Shown here piece after piece: positions 1 to 6,207 of a stretch of DNA of 9,221 bases. This DNA comes from Bryobacterales bacterium (GTDB lineage Bacteria; Acidobacteriota; Terriglobia; Bryobacterales; Bryobacteraceae). The notes under the pieces are model-generated. The model did not search any database. It was given only the letters and a program-made list of their open reading frames with translations, and was not told the DNA's origin. The translations under genes were made by a program, and so were the position numbers. Location: the NCBI GenBank assembly GCA_003132865.1, contig PKYZ01000187.1, positions 1 through 9,221 of the forward strand, read 5' to 3'. Numbering within the stretch: position 1 is the stretch's first letter; every line of letters begins with the position of its first letter.

Positions 1-93
1 CGCGGCCAGGGGCACGCCGCGCGCCTGCAGTTGGGCGGCCAGGAGACGGTCCGGTTGGCGGATGGTGCCCGCGGTTCCCGGCGTTTGGCTTTG
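1..93 (-). other. Partial open frame running off the left edge, no start codon (unrecognised gene fragment)
   Basis: On the minus strand a 31-codon frame opens directly after a TGA at 96-94 and runs to the window edge. It contains the stretch IRQPDRLLAAQLQARGVPLA. No ATG, GTG or TTG precedes that stretch, so this looks like the body of a gene that has lost its 5' part. The 'PDRLLAAQLxARGVP' wording is faintly reminiscent of the C-terminal region of SGNH/GDSL-type hydrolases, but 31 residues are too few to name it. It lies just downstream of a C-terminally truncated aldolase, which fits a deletion that removed the end of one gene and the start of the next. Confidence 0.3.
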
Positions 94-103
94 TCAAGCC
101 AAA
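84..103 (-). terminator. Perfect 8-bp hairpin downstream of the aldolase, possible terminator or repeat
   Basis: TTTGGCTT (84-91), loop TGTC (92-95) and AAGCCAAA (96-103) form a perfect 8-bp stem with a 4-base loop. It begins 47 bases past the aldolase stop codon on the minus strand. No U-run follows, so a canonical intrinsic terminator is doubtful. The hairpin also covers the stop codon that opens the left-edge fragment. Confidence 0.35.
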
Positions 104-150
104 GGTGCGTCCCAAGGGCGTTCGAGCCGCCTCGGCGCTGCTCTATCCCC

Positions 151-810
151 TCAAATTTGCGAAAGTCGGGCTAGAAACTTACCGTGGCGCTTCCCGGCTT
201 CCACGATGCGCGCGATGGCGGCATCCAGCCTGGGATCGTCCTGGTTGCCGCGCAGGCCGAGCGAAAACGAGAAATCGTTGGTGCCGATGAAGAGAACGTC
301 GACGCCGGGCGTGGCGGCGATCTCATCGATGCGTTCGACGGCACGCGCCTCTTCAATAATGATGATGACCATCACATTTGCGTCGGCGGAATCGTGATAG
401 CCCGCTTCGCCGGCGGGCCAGGTGGTGCGCGCGAGCACGGGGCCCGAGCCGCGCCGCCCGGCTGGCGGATAGCGGCAAGCGGCGGCGGCCTGCGCGGCGA
501 GTTCGGGCGTGCTGGTGAACGGGAACATCACGCCGCTGACGCCCGCATCGAGCACGCGCTTGGCGGTCCAGATTTCGTTCACCGGCACGCGCGCGAAGGT
601 GAGCGCGGGCAGGCCGCGGGTGGCCAGCACGATGTTGCGCAGCGTTTCGAGGGTGATGGGCGAATGCTCCATCTCGACCCACAGAAAATCGAAGCCGAGC
701 GTGGCGGCGTGCGCGGCGACGTCGGGGTTGGCGACCGTGATGGTGGCTGCGACGACAGGCAGACCTTCGCGCAGACGTTTTTTGACGGGGTTTTCCCAGG
801 GTGTATTCAT
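151..810 (-). CDS. HpcH/HpaI-family class II aldolase, C-terminally truncated
   Basis: This is a 219-residue member of the HpcH/HpaI (2-keto-3-deoxy-acid, pyruvate-dependent, metal-requiring) aldolase family. The enzymes cleave sugar-derived or aromatic-derived keto acids to pyruvate plus an aldehyde in the cytoplasm. The expected residues are present at a constant offset from E. coli HpaI: His49 (in VEMEHSP), Arg74 (ARVP), Glu153 (metal ligand, after a run of Ile) and Asp179 (GTNDFS). The motifs KRVLDAG and RYPPAGRRG are typical. The ATG at 810 was chosen because the family N-terminus begins there and it overlaps the upstream TGA as ATGA, implying translational coupling; in-frame codons further upstream lie inside the hydrolase gene. 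The protein ends just after KHGKF-type sequence (RHGKFLARLSQI), where relatives continue for roughly 30-40 residues completing the barrel. It is therefore probably a damaged gene. The substrate cannot be told from sequence; the neighbour suggests a uronate- or aldonate-derived keto acid. Confidence 0.85.
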   Translation of the reverse strand: MNTPWENPVKKRLREGLPVVAATITVANPDVAAHAATLGFDFLWVEMEHSPITLETLRNIVLATRGLPALTFARVPVNEIWTAKRVLDAGVSGVMFPFTSTPELAAQAAAACRYPPAGRRGSGPVLARTTWPAGEAGYHDSADANVMVIIIIEEARAVERIDEIAATPGVDVLFIGTNDFSFSLGLRGNQDDPRLDAAIARIVEAGKRHGKFLARLSQI

Positions 811-3077
811 TTCTTGATCAACCAGACTTCGGCCACCTGGCAGCCGCGGCCGTTGCCGCCGAGGCCGGCTTCGCGATACCACGAGAGATTCAGTTCGCCG
901 CTGGACGTGGCGGCGCGGGGGATGTCGAATTCGATGGGGCGGACCGGTTGGGGCTTGAGCATGAGCGGGTGGATTTCGATTTCGGTGGGAGGCGGGTTCT
1001 GGAGAACCCGCGCAGGCCTGGAGGCCCGCCCCACCAGCCGAATTTTGCGGCCTGGACTATCGCCTGCGTACACGACGCGAATGCGATACTGCGCCGCTCG
1101 ATCGAGACCTGTGTAGCGCATTTGCAAAGGCTCATCGTAGAGCGATTCCGCGTACGTCCACCAGGACTTGGGCCAGTGGGGATGATATTCCAGGCTGACG
1201 CTGCCGCGCACCAGATGCGGCTGGCGCGTGGGGTCGCCCAGATCGTCGTAGAAACCGCCGGGGCCGGCATCGGTCCAGTTGAGGATGCTATCGATTTCCG
1301 CGGGGCCGGTGCTCGCCTCGGCGAAGCGGCGCTCGAGCCACAAGCGGTTGTTGAGCGGCACGTCGAGAGTGTCGAGGCTGGCGCCGCGATCCACGCCGAT
1401 GGCCTTGTAGCGCGGCACGCTGAGTTGCATGCCGATACTTTGAAACAAGGCCTCGGCCAATTCGAAAATCCGCGCGTGCCATTCGCTGGCGATCGGCTGT
1501 TGGACGGCACGGTCCAGAATTGCAGCCGCCGCGCCGGTGTCCCGCGTCTCGCGCAGTTTCCGCATGGCGTCGTCTTCGAGCATTGTTTCATAGAGCAGAC
1601 GCTTGCGCGTGTAAGCGTCGTAATAAGCGCGGTAGAGCGCTTGTTGGAAGCGCCAGTTTCGTAGGACCGGGGGCGGAGCGGCGCGCTCCATGGCTTGGAA
1701 TTGTTCGAGCGTAGAGTCCACGCCGGAGTTGGCCGCTAACGGACCATGCCAGTTGCGCTCCAGCGCCAGCAGACCCTGCGCGAAGCTTTCGCTGAATGCG
1801 TCGCCGATGAAGTAGCGGCTGTACTGGCGCAGGATTTCGGTTACGTCCTGGTCCGGATTCCAGCCGAGTGCGCTCCACACGAACTTGTTCACGTCATCGT
1901 TGGAGCCTTCGGAGTAACTGATGAACCCGATGGTGTGCGGCTGGAAGAGACGAAAGATGCGCGCCTCTTCGACCGGCCGCGGATTGATGCTTTCGCGGCC
2001 TTCGGTAAGCGCCCAGGCGGGGTCCCAATCCGGGACGGGAAACTGGCATTGAATGTTATGGGTGATGTCCGGGTAGTGGCGGATGGCGTAGCGCGGGGGC
2101 ACAGCGGCGCGCAGGTCGGGCAGCGAGATGCGGCTTTGGGGTCCGAAGACGACGCCGGTGAGCCAGGCGGGCTGCTGGTTGCGCAGGATGGCGAGGAACT
2201 CATCGAGCCAGGCCTGGTTGAAGCTTTGCGGCGAGACCCACAGCTTCGCGCGCGGATGATAGCGATGCAGGACTTCGGTTTCTTTGGCGAGCAGCGCCAT
2301 CAGGTGCTGGGGGGCGGTGTGGCCGGGATCGCCGCCGGGCACGAACACGGCATCGATGCGCGGCAGTTGGCGGAACACTTCGCCCCATTCGCGCAGGGCG
2401 GATTCCATGGTGGCGGGGTCGGCGTAATCGCGGTCCATCGCCGGATACCAAATCCAGACATCCAGGCCGTAGGCTGCCAGCAGACGCGAGAGCTCGATCA
2501 TCATGCGCATGGGCGGGAGCGGGAAGTGCGGGCTATCGGCGGCATCGTCGGAGCGCGGCGGGATCAGCTCGACGGCATTGCTGCCGAAGACGGCGAGGTC
2601 GCGGATGTACTGCTCGAAGACCGGGACCGACCAGGCGTCATACGTGTTGGATTTCGGGCGGTAGCCGAGTTGGTGGCCGCGCAGGGGGTAGCGAGGCGCG
2701 CTCACTTCTGCAAAGCCGTCGCGAAGTTGGATGGAGCCGCGGGCGATGCGCAATTCGCGCAGGAAGCGGCCGATGCCGAACAAGACGCCGCGCGCGTCGT
2801 TGCCGGAGATGGTTACGGCGTGTGCGGCGGTGTGAATGGTGTAGCCTTCGGGTGGGCCGGTGGCGCGTGCGATTTCGATGGTGGCCGGGGCGGCGGCGGG
2901 CGAGGTTTCCCAGCGGATGCCGGAGCGCTTCTCGACTTCTTCGATGAGTAGCGTCACGGCCTTAGCTTCCGGTGCGGAGAGCGCGGGCGGAGATACGACG
3001 GTAGCGTTGGTCAGATCCAGCGCGGCGGCGGGCAGGGCTACGGCGGCGATTAGGAAGGGAATCGCAAGTCGAGGCAC
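807..3077 (-). CDS. Secreted alpha-glucuronidase-like (GH67/GH20-superfamily) putative glycoside hydrolase
   Basis: This is a 756-residue exported protein. Residues 1-20 form a signal peptide with a hydrophobic core (IPFLIAAVALPAAA). Residues about 25-125 resemble the small alpha/beta domain found before the catalytic barrel of GH67, GH20 and GH84 enzymes (YTIHTAAHAVTISGNDARGV, then a GIGRFLREL helix). A barrel-like region follows from PRYPLRGHQLGYR (129-140), with YIRDLAVFGSNAVEL, WIWYPAMD and VFVPGGDPGHT (244-254). The section around 384-425 (FISYSEGSNDD, then ALGWNPDQD and a helix) recalls alpha-glucuronidase. From about 610 there is a beta-rich C-terminal part, perhaps a carbohydrate-binding domain. 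Catalytic acids cannot be assigned with confidence. The start is GTG at 3077, set by the signal peptide; no clear Shine-Dalgarno is visible. It is the first gene of a pair with the aldolase, so a role in releasing and then metabolising uronic-acid units is inferred. Residues about 681-696 are encoded by a double-hairpin repeat. Confidence 0.7.
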   Translation of the reverse strand: MPRLAIPFLIAAVALPAAALDLTNATVVSPPALSAPEAKAVTLLIEEVEKRSGIRWETSPAAAPATIEIARATGPPEGYTIHTAAHAVTISGNDARGVLFGIGRFLRELRIARGSIQLRDGFAEVSAPRYPLRGHQLGYRPKSNTYDAWSVPVFEQYIRDLAVFGSNAVELIPPRSDDAADSPHFPLPPMRMMIELSRLLAAYGLDVWIWYPAMDRDYADPATMESALREWGEVFRQLPRIDAVFVPGGDPGHTAPQHLMALLAKETEVLHRYHPRAKLWVSPQSFNQAWLDEFLAILRNQQPAWLTGVVFGPQSRISLPDLRAAVPPRYAIRHYPDITHNIQCQFPVPDWDPAWALTEGRESINPRPVEEARIFRLFQPHTIGFISYSEGSNDDVNKFVWSALGWNPDQDVTEILRQYSRYFIGDAFSESFAQGLLALERNWHGPLAANSGVDSTLEQFQAMERAAPPPVLRNWRFQQALYRAYYDAYTRKRLLYETMLEDDAMRKLRETRDTGAAAAILDRAVQQPIASEWHARIFELAEALFQSIGMQLSVPRYKAIGVDRGASLDTLDVPLNNRLWLERRFAEASTGPAEIDSILNWTDAGPGGFYDDLGDPTRQPHLVRGSVSLEYHPHWPKSWWTYAESLYDEPLQMRYTGLDRAAQYRIRVVYAGDSPGRKIRLVGRASRPARVLQNPPPTEIEIHPLMLKPQPVRPIEFDIPRAATSSGELNLSWYREAGLGGNGRGCQVAEVWLIKK
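992..1036 (+). repeat. Double-hairpin repeat embedded in frame in the glycoside hydrolase gene
   Basis: GCGGGTTCT (992-1000), GG, AGAACCCGC (1003-1011) forms a perfect 9-bp stem. It is followed directly by GCAGGCC (1012-1018), TGGA, GGCCCGC (1023-1029), a 7-bp stem with one mismatch, and then CCCACCA. This is the same layout as the intergenic copy at 3911-3952: two abutting hairpins followed by CCCACYA. Read from the hydrolase strand it encodes GRASRPARVLQNPPP, a low-complexity linker between beta-rich stretches. Confidence 0.7.
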
Positions 3078-3109
3078 GAATCAAATTGATAGCACAGGTG
3101 GCGGCTGAG

Positions 3110-3137
3110 ATTCTACGGGCGAGATACAATGAACCAA
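3110..3137 (-). promoter_or_regulatory. Candidate sigma-70 promoter of the glycoside hydrolase-aldolase pair
   Basis: On the minus strand TTGGTT (3137-3132) lies 16 bases before TAGAAT (3115-3110). Transcription would start near 3103, leaving a leader of about 26 bases before the GTG at 3077. The -10 is good (5 of 6 to TATAAT) and the -35 is weak. It overlaps the 5' end of the methyltransferase remnant on the other strand. Confidence 0.35.
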
Positions 3138-3590
3138 ATCGCTTTGCCCGCCATGGCCAAACAAAGCGCCAAAGCCGAGGCTCAAGAAGTTGGGTACAGC
3201 CCGTTGAGGTCCGTGTGGCGAGGAAGCAAAAGGTCGGTTTTGGGCCTGGATATCGAGATTCTTCACCACCCGGATGTGGTAGCCGACAACACGGGCATGC
3301 CCTTCCGGAATGAGGCATTGGATGTTGTCGTGTACGACCCGCCTCACATTCCTAATTAGGGAAAGATAACGAGAAGAATTTCAATGTGCGGTTTGGACTC
3401 GTGCTGCGCTCATCGAAAGAGAACCAGCGCATGTGGACTTCATTGAAGCTGCGCGAAAGGCTGGCTTCCGTGCGTGCGACTGCATCATCAAGATCCGGAG
3501 CGGTCCCATCATCGATCCGAAATGGAAAAACGCGCACCACACTCGCGGGCAGCATAGCTACTGGCTGGTGTTTCGGAGGTCGTCCAGTGC
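3129..3590 (+). pseudogene. Decayed DNA methyltransferase (DPPH motif), broken by nonsense, frameshift and deletion
   Basis: Three reading frames hold consecutive pieces of one protein. Piece one (ATG 3129 to TAG 3357) contains RSVLGLDIEILHHPDVVADN, MPF and DVVVYDPPHIPN: a SAM-binding acidic loop followed by the catalytic (D/N)PPx motif IV as DPPH. A TAG then stands where relatives have Gln (CAG). A one-base loss follows, and the next frame reads about NFNVRFGLVLRSSKENQR. After an internal deletion removing the central Rossmann-fold part, a third frame reads HVDFIEAARKAGF, KIRSGPIIDPKWK and HHTRGQHSYWLVF, the C-terminal region of the same type of methylase. The family assignment is from remembered family patterns. 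The gene can no longer make an active enzyme. It sits beside toxin-antitoxin remnants, suggesting a decayed accessory island. Confidence 0.7.
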
Positions 3591-3599
3591 GAGTAGCAT

Positions 3600-3692
3600 T
3601 GGGATGGGAACGAGCGTCCGCAATGAAAAGATCGCCCCTTCCGCGTTGAGGCTAACGAAATCTTCGACGTGAACCTTGAGGATTACCACTGA
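3600..3692 (+). pseudogene. Remnant of the C-terminus of a HigB/RelE-like toxin
   Basis: In the frame ending with TGA at 3690-3692 the sequence reads FRVEANEIFDVNLEDYH, a close match to the usual C-terminal end of HigB toxins (a beta strand, then xDYH-stop). Just upstream in a neighbouring frame, SVRNEKIA fits the preceding 'SVRVNEKWRIAF' strand with small deletions. That frame joins the C-terminal one through a two-base shift near 3633. HigB toxins are ribosome-dependent mRNA endonucleases; this copy lacks its N-terminal two-thirds and cannot be active. It ends 14 bases before the ATG of the HigA remnant, the usual higB-higA order. The left border is approximate because it merges into the methylase remnant. 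Confidence 0.6.
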
Positions 3693-3706
3693 TGAAGGAG
3701 AAAACC

Positions 3707-3866
3707 ATGCCGATGTTTAACCCGCCGCACCCCGGCGAAGTCATACGCACGGAGATCATCGACTGGGAACATGGCGCTGCGGATTGAAAAGGCTTTTGGT
3801 CCGAAGATGGAAACTCTGATGGGCATGCAGTCGGCCTTTGACATCTTCCAGACGCGCCGGCGCGCA
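3707..3866 (+). pseudogene. HigA-like antitoxin with its helix-turn-helix deleted
   Basis: ATG 3707, preceded by a good ribosome binding site (AAGGAG at 3695-3700), opens MPMFNPPHPGEVIRTEIID, the characteristic N-terminus of HigA antitoxins (XRE-type DNA binding). After this the frame runs into TGA at 3785-3787. In another frame, from 3771, MALRIEKAFGPKMETLMGMQ and SAFDIFQTRRRA give the HigA C-terminus. In intact relatives roughly 30 residues (SVTEAAxxLGVSRQxLSxLLNG-like) lie between these parts. An out-of-frame internal deletion at about 3765-3771 has therefore removed the DNA-binding helices. The downstream frame then reads into the hairpin repeat block. This is a dead antitoxin gene retaining a functional-looking translation start. 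Confidence 0.75.
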
Positions 3867-3888
3867 CGCACGATTAGGGTTCGGCGGT

Positions 3889-3992
3889 GGCGCGCTTTGC
3901 GCGCCGAAGAGCGGGTCCAGGGACCCGCGCAGACCGAGGGTCTGCCCCACTAAAATGGCCAAAGTCCAGCGGACAGGCCAGGAGGCCTGTCC
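3889..3992 (+). repeat. Block of four perfect hairpins (palindromic repeat element)
   Basis: Four perfect inverted repeats follow one another: GGCGCGC-TTT-GCGCGCC (3889-3905), GCGGGTCC-AG-GGACCCGC (3911-3928), GCAGACC-GAG-GGTCTGC (3929-3945), then CCCACTAAAATGGCC and a short spacer, and GGACAGGCC-AGGA-GGCCTGTCC (3971-3992). Hairpins two and three plus CCCACTA have the same design as the copy inside the glycoside hydrolase gene. The last hairpin touches the stop codon of the converging patatin-like gene and could help end or protect its transcript. The block lies between converging genes, which is typical of REP-like elements. No transposase is linked to it here. Confidence 0.75.
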
Positions 3993-5814
3993 TACGACTG
4001 AAATGGCTTTTGGAACTGGCTCTGCGCGTTCATCACGATCCAGCCCGTCAGATTCGCCAGCAGGTTGATTTCGGTTGGCGATAACTGCGTGGCGAAGATG
4101 GTGCTGTAGTGCGGGAAGTCGCTCATCATGCTGTCAAACGGCCCCAGGATGTTCTGCACAGCGGGGGAAAGCTCGTCGTACCAGGCTTTGACGCGCTCCA
4201 GGTAGACCCACAGCACGGTCACGTTCCGGTTGGCCGCCACGCCGAACCAGGGGTTTGCCACGGTCGTGAGCGGCTGGGAATACATCGGCGCATTCTGATA
4301 CGACCCGCCGCCGCTGGCGGACCACAGGTTGTCGAGCAGGGACTGAAACTCCAACGACGGAAAGACCTGGCTGTTTTGGAAGAGCGGATTGCTGGGGTTC
4401 GGAGCGCCCTGGTACAGCACGTATCCACTGCCCGCCACGTAAGGCTGGTACCCGAACAGCGGCGGCAGGCTGTCGTCCACCACGATAATGCCCGAACTGT
4501 CCTTGATAATGGGCGTTGAGGTGTTGGTGAACGCAATGATGTTGTCGATGTCACCGTAGGCCAACATGGCGGCGATGCCGCTGTTCTCGAGACTCCCGCC
4601 GTCGGCAAACTTGGTCGGGTTGATGGTTGAGCCGACGGGCGGCTTTGCGACCGGCCAGTACCGATAGCCGGGGACCAAATCCGAGAGCGCAGAGGCCGCC
4701 GCGCCGATGCGGTCCAAGTCTCCGGTGGCGTGCGCCAACAAAGCCGACATCAAAACCGACCGTCCGGACAGCAGCCGCACGCCGCTGCGCACCAGGAAAT
4801 TGGCGGCTGCCGGTCCCCGCTCCAGCAATGCCTGGGCCAACTGTTCCGGATTGCTGGCGAACGACGATGCGATCTGCTTCAGCGTGGCGGCGAAGGCCGC
4901 GCTGCTGGAGCCGACGATGTCCTCCAGCGCCCATTGGCGCTGCTGTGCGACGGCGACCTGCGACGTGGACGCGTTGAACGCGGTGGGCGTCGAGTTGAAA
5001 GCGAAGGAGGTGACACCGCCCCCACCGGCCGGGAAGCCGTTGGCGTCGGTGGCGCCCGGAGGCGTGCTGACTATTCCCGACATAAAACTGGTCGCCTGCA
5101 CGGGCGCCAGTAGAGATTGGCCGTTCGCCGTCACGAACATCGCCGTATTGCAGACCAGGTACGGCCGGGGTTGACTGCTCACCAGGTTGGCCCGCTCCTG
5201 CTGGAGAGAGGGGTTCGTCTTAAGGATCCCGTTCAACGCGTTTTGGTCGTAACTGAAGAACGCGTCCGGCGTGTCCGACCCGCTCGTGTACGCGAACAAT
5301 CCATACGGCGCGAGCAACTGCGGAGCGATAATCGTTTGCCACAGCATATCGGCGGGCACGCCTTCCCAGTACAGCAATACCGCCTGAACCACCATGTCCG
5401 TCAGCGTGAAATCGCTGGTTATGTTTGCGCCCATGCAGTCGGAAGGCAGCGATCCCAGGCTTGCGGGAGTCAAACTGGCGGCCTGCACATAGGGCCCGCC
5501 CAGATAGTTGACGTCGCTGACCGACGGGGGCAGATAGGCAAAAACAACCCCCAGCCAGAGGACCCGCCCGATACCGTGGATAGGGCCTTTGCCTGGCTGA
5601 GTAAGCTCATATTTGGCGCATATTGCACGGTTTGGAGGGCGTTTAACTGGCCCATCCCGGCGGTGGGGGCGCGCGACCCGCCGCCACTGAGACATACCGC
5701 AACGTTGCCGGGCTTTTGACCCGGAATGAATTCACTCACGGTAAGCGGCTGCGAGGGTCCTACGGGCACGACCGCGGCCGAGAACGATCCGGAAACTGCT
5801 GGTGCTGGCGACAC
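3992..5814 (-). CDS. Patatin/cPLA2-like acyl hydrolase, frameshifted near its catalytic serine
   Basis: Read across one frameshift this is a protein of about 606 residues resembling patatin-like/cytosolic phospholipase A2-type lipid acyl hydrolases. Residues 37-51 carry NVAVCLSGGGSRA, the glycine-rich oxyanion hole. Residues 77-85, ALSTVSGGS, hold the likely nucleophile Ser82. FADGGSLENSGI contains the likely catalytic Asp404 (codon at 4603-4601), completing a Ser-Asp dyad. There is no signal peptide or membrane segment, so it is probably cytoplasmic. The first 85 codons (5814-5560) and the remaining 521 (5557-3994) are in different frames: two extra bases (5558-5559, a CT duplication on the coding strand) interrupt what should read VSGGSWLGVVFAYLPPS. 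The start is GTG 5814, preceded by AGGAGG. The long second frame has no other lesion, so the break is recent, a sequencing error, or less likely a programmed shift. An ATG at 5695 opens the second frame but omits the active-site serine, so it is not the natural start. Confidence 0.75.
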
Positions 5815-5819
5815 GGTTA

Positions 5820-5825
5820 CCTCCT
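5820..5825 (-). promoter_or_regulatory. Strong Shine-Dalgarno for the patatin-like gene
   Basis: On the minus strand AGGAGG lies five bases (TAACC) before the GTG at 5814-5812. It fixes the start in the frame that carries the GGGSRA motif and argues against the ATG at 5695 in the other frame. Confidence 0.7.
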
Positions 5826-5940
5826 CGGCTCCCCCCGGCTCTTGCGGAGAGAAGCACGCAAGTATTGTCGCGCAAGTGGCGCGATTTCGACGCTGTCATT
5901 TTGCAGTTTTAGCTGGAAATCCGATCAATATGCGCCGGAC

Positions 5941-5954
5941 GATTAATATTAATC
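5941..5954. promoter_or_regulatory. 14-bp perfect AT-rich palindrome, possible operator
   Basis: GATTAATATTAATC is its own reverse complement and stands out as pure AT-type sequence directly before a GC-rich run. It is about 127 bases upstream of the GTG of the patatin-like gene and just upstream of the possible -35. A dimeric regulator site is possible; no known consensus is matched. Confidence 0.3.
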
Positions 5955-6043
5955 GCGGCCGCCGCGCGACTGCCCTCACATGGCTCGGGGCCAGGGTGGT
6001 TCGCTATTCCTTCCCTGTACGACTCTTGCATTCGCTACTCCAT

Positions 6044-6088
6044 GCCGGTTTATCCCGGCGCTATCCAGACCAGGGTTCTGCCCCACGA
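6044..6088 (+). repeat. Decayed copy of the double-hairpin repeat
   Basis: GCCGG (6044-6048), six-base loop, CCGGC (6055-6059), then CAGACC-AGG-GTTCTG (6066-6080, one mismatched pair) and CCCCACGAA. The order and spacing follow the intact copy at 3911-3953 (hairpin, CAGACC/GGTCTG hairpin, CCCCACTAA), and the orientation is the same. Confidence 0.45.
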
Positions 6089-6187
6089 ATTCTGCAGCAT
6101 TACCGAGATTGGGAAAAGTATGCGGCATTACGCATGAGTGAGTGCGCCACGCTGGCTGGAAACCTGCGCCCGGAAATCCCCAAGCTC

Positions 6188-6199
6188 CTGCCCCACCAA
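6188..6199 (+). repeat. Core motif only of the hairpin repeat family
   Basis: CTGCCCCACCAA matches the tail of the other copies (CTGCCCCACTAA at 3942-3953, CTGCCCCACGAA at 6078-6088). No convincing hairpins remain beside it. It lies nine bases beyond the amidohydrolase stop codon. Confidence 0.3.
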
Positions 6200-6207
6200 G
6201 CCACCGC

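Larger units (their letters stand above)
5826..6207. other. Gene-free spacer between the amidohydrolase and the patatin-like gene
   Basis: No reading frame here looks like protein in any of the six frames. The right half holds decayed copies of the hairpin repeat (6044-6088 and 6188-6199). The left half is more AT-rich and should hold the promoter of the patatin-like gene; minus-strand TTGATC at 5936-5931 is a possible -35, but I see no convincing -10 at the right distance. A 14-bp palindrome lies at 5941-5954. Confidence 0.5.

Noticed and set aside
184..1116. 310-codon plus-strand open frame
   Set aside because: It is antisense to the aldolase and the hydrolase end and shows no recognisable domain.
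801..1664. 287-codon plus-strand open frame
   Set aside because: Antisense shadow of the glycoside hydrolase without motifs or a ribosome binding site.
1746..2951. 401-codon plus-strand open frame
   Set aside because: It lies opposite the glycoside hydrolase and its composition (Gly, Ala, Asp, Val and His rich with no motifs) is that of an antisense shadow in GC-rich DNA.
3889..3992. CRISPR array or tRNA-like structure in the hairpin block
   Set aside because: The units are self-complementary, differ in sequence and lack equal spacers; no cloverleaf can be drawn.
5546..5562. Programmed frameshift in the patatin-like gene
   Set aside because: No X-XXY-YYZ slippery heptamer lies at the point where homology changes frame; a simple CT duplication explains it better.
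5470..5695. ATG at 5695 as the true start of the patatin-like gene
   Set aside because: The sequence up to the frameshift site in that frame is basic and non-homologous, while the other frame carries the conserved GGGSRA loop and a strong ribosome binding site.
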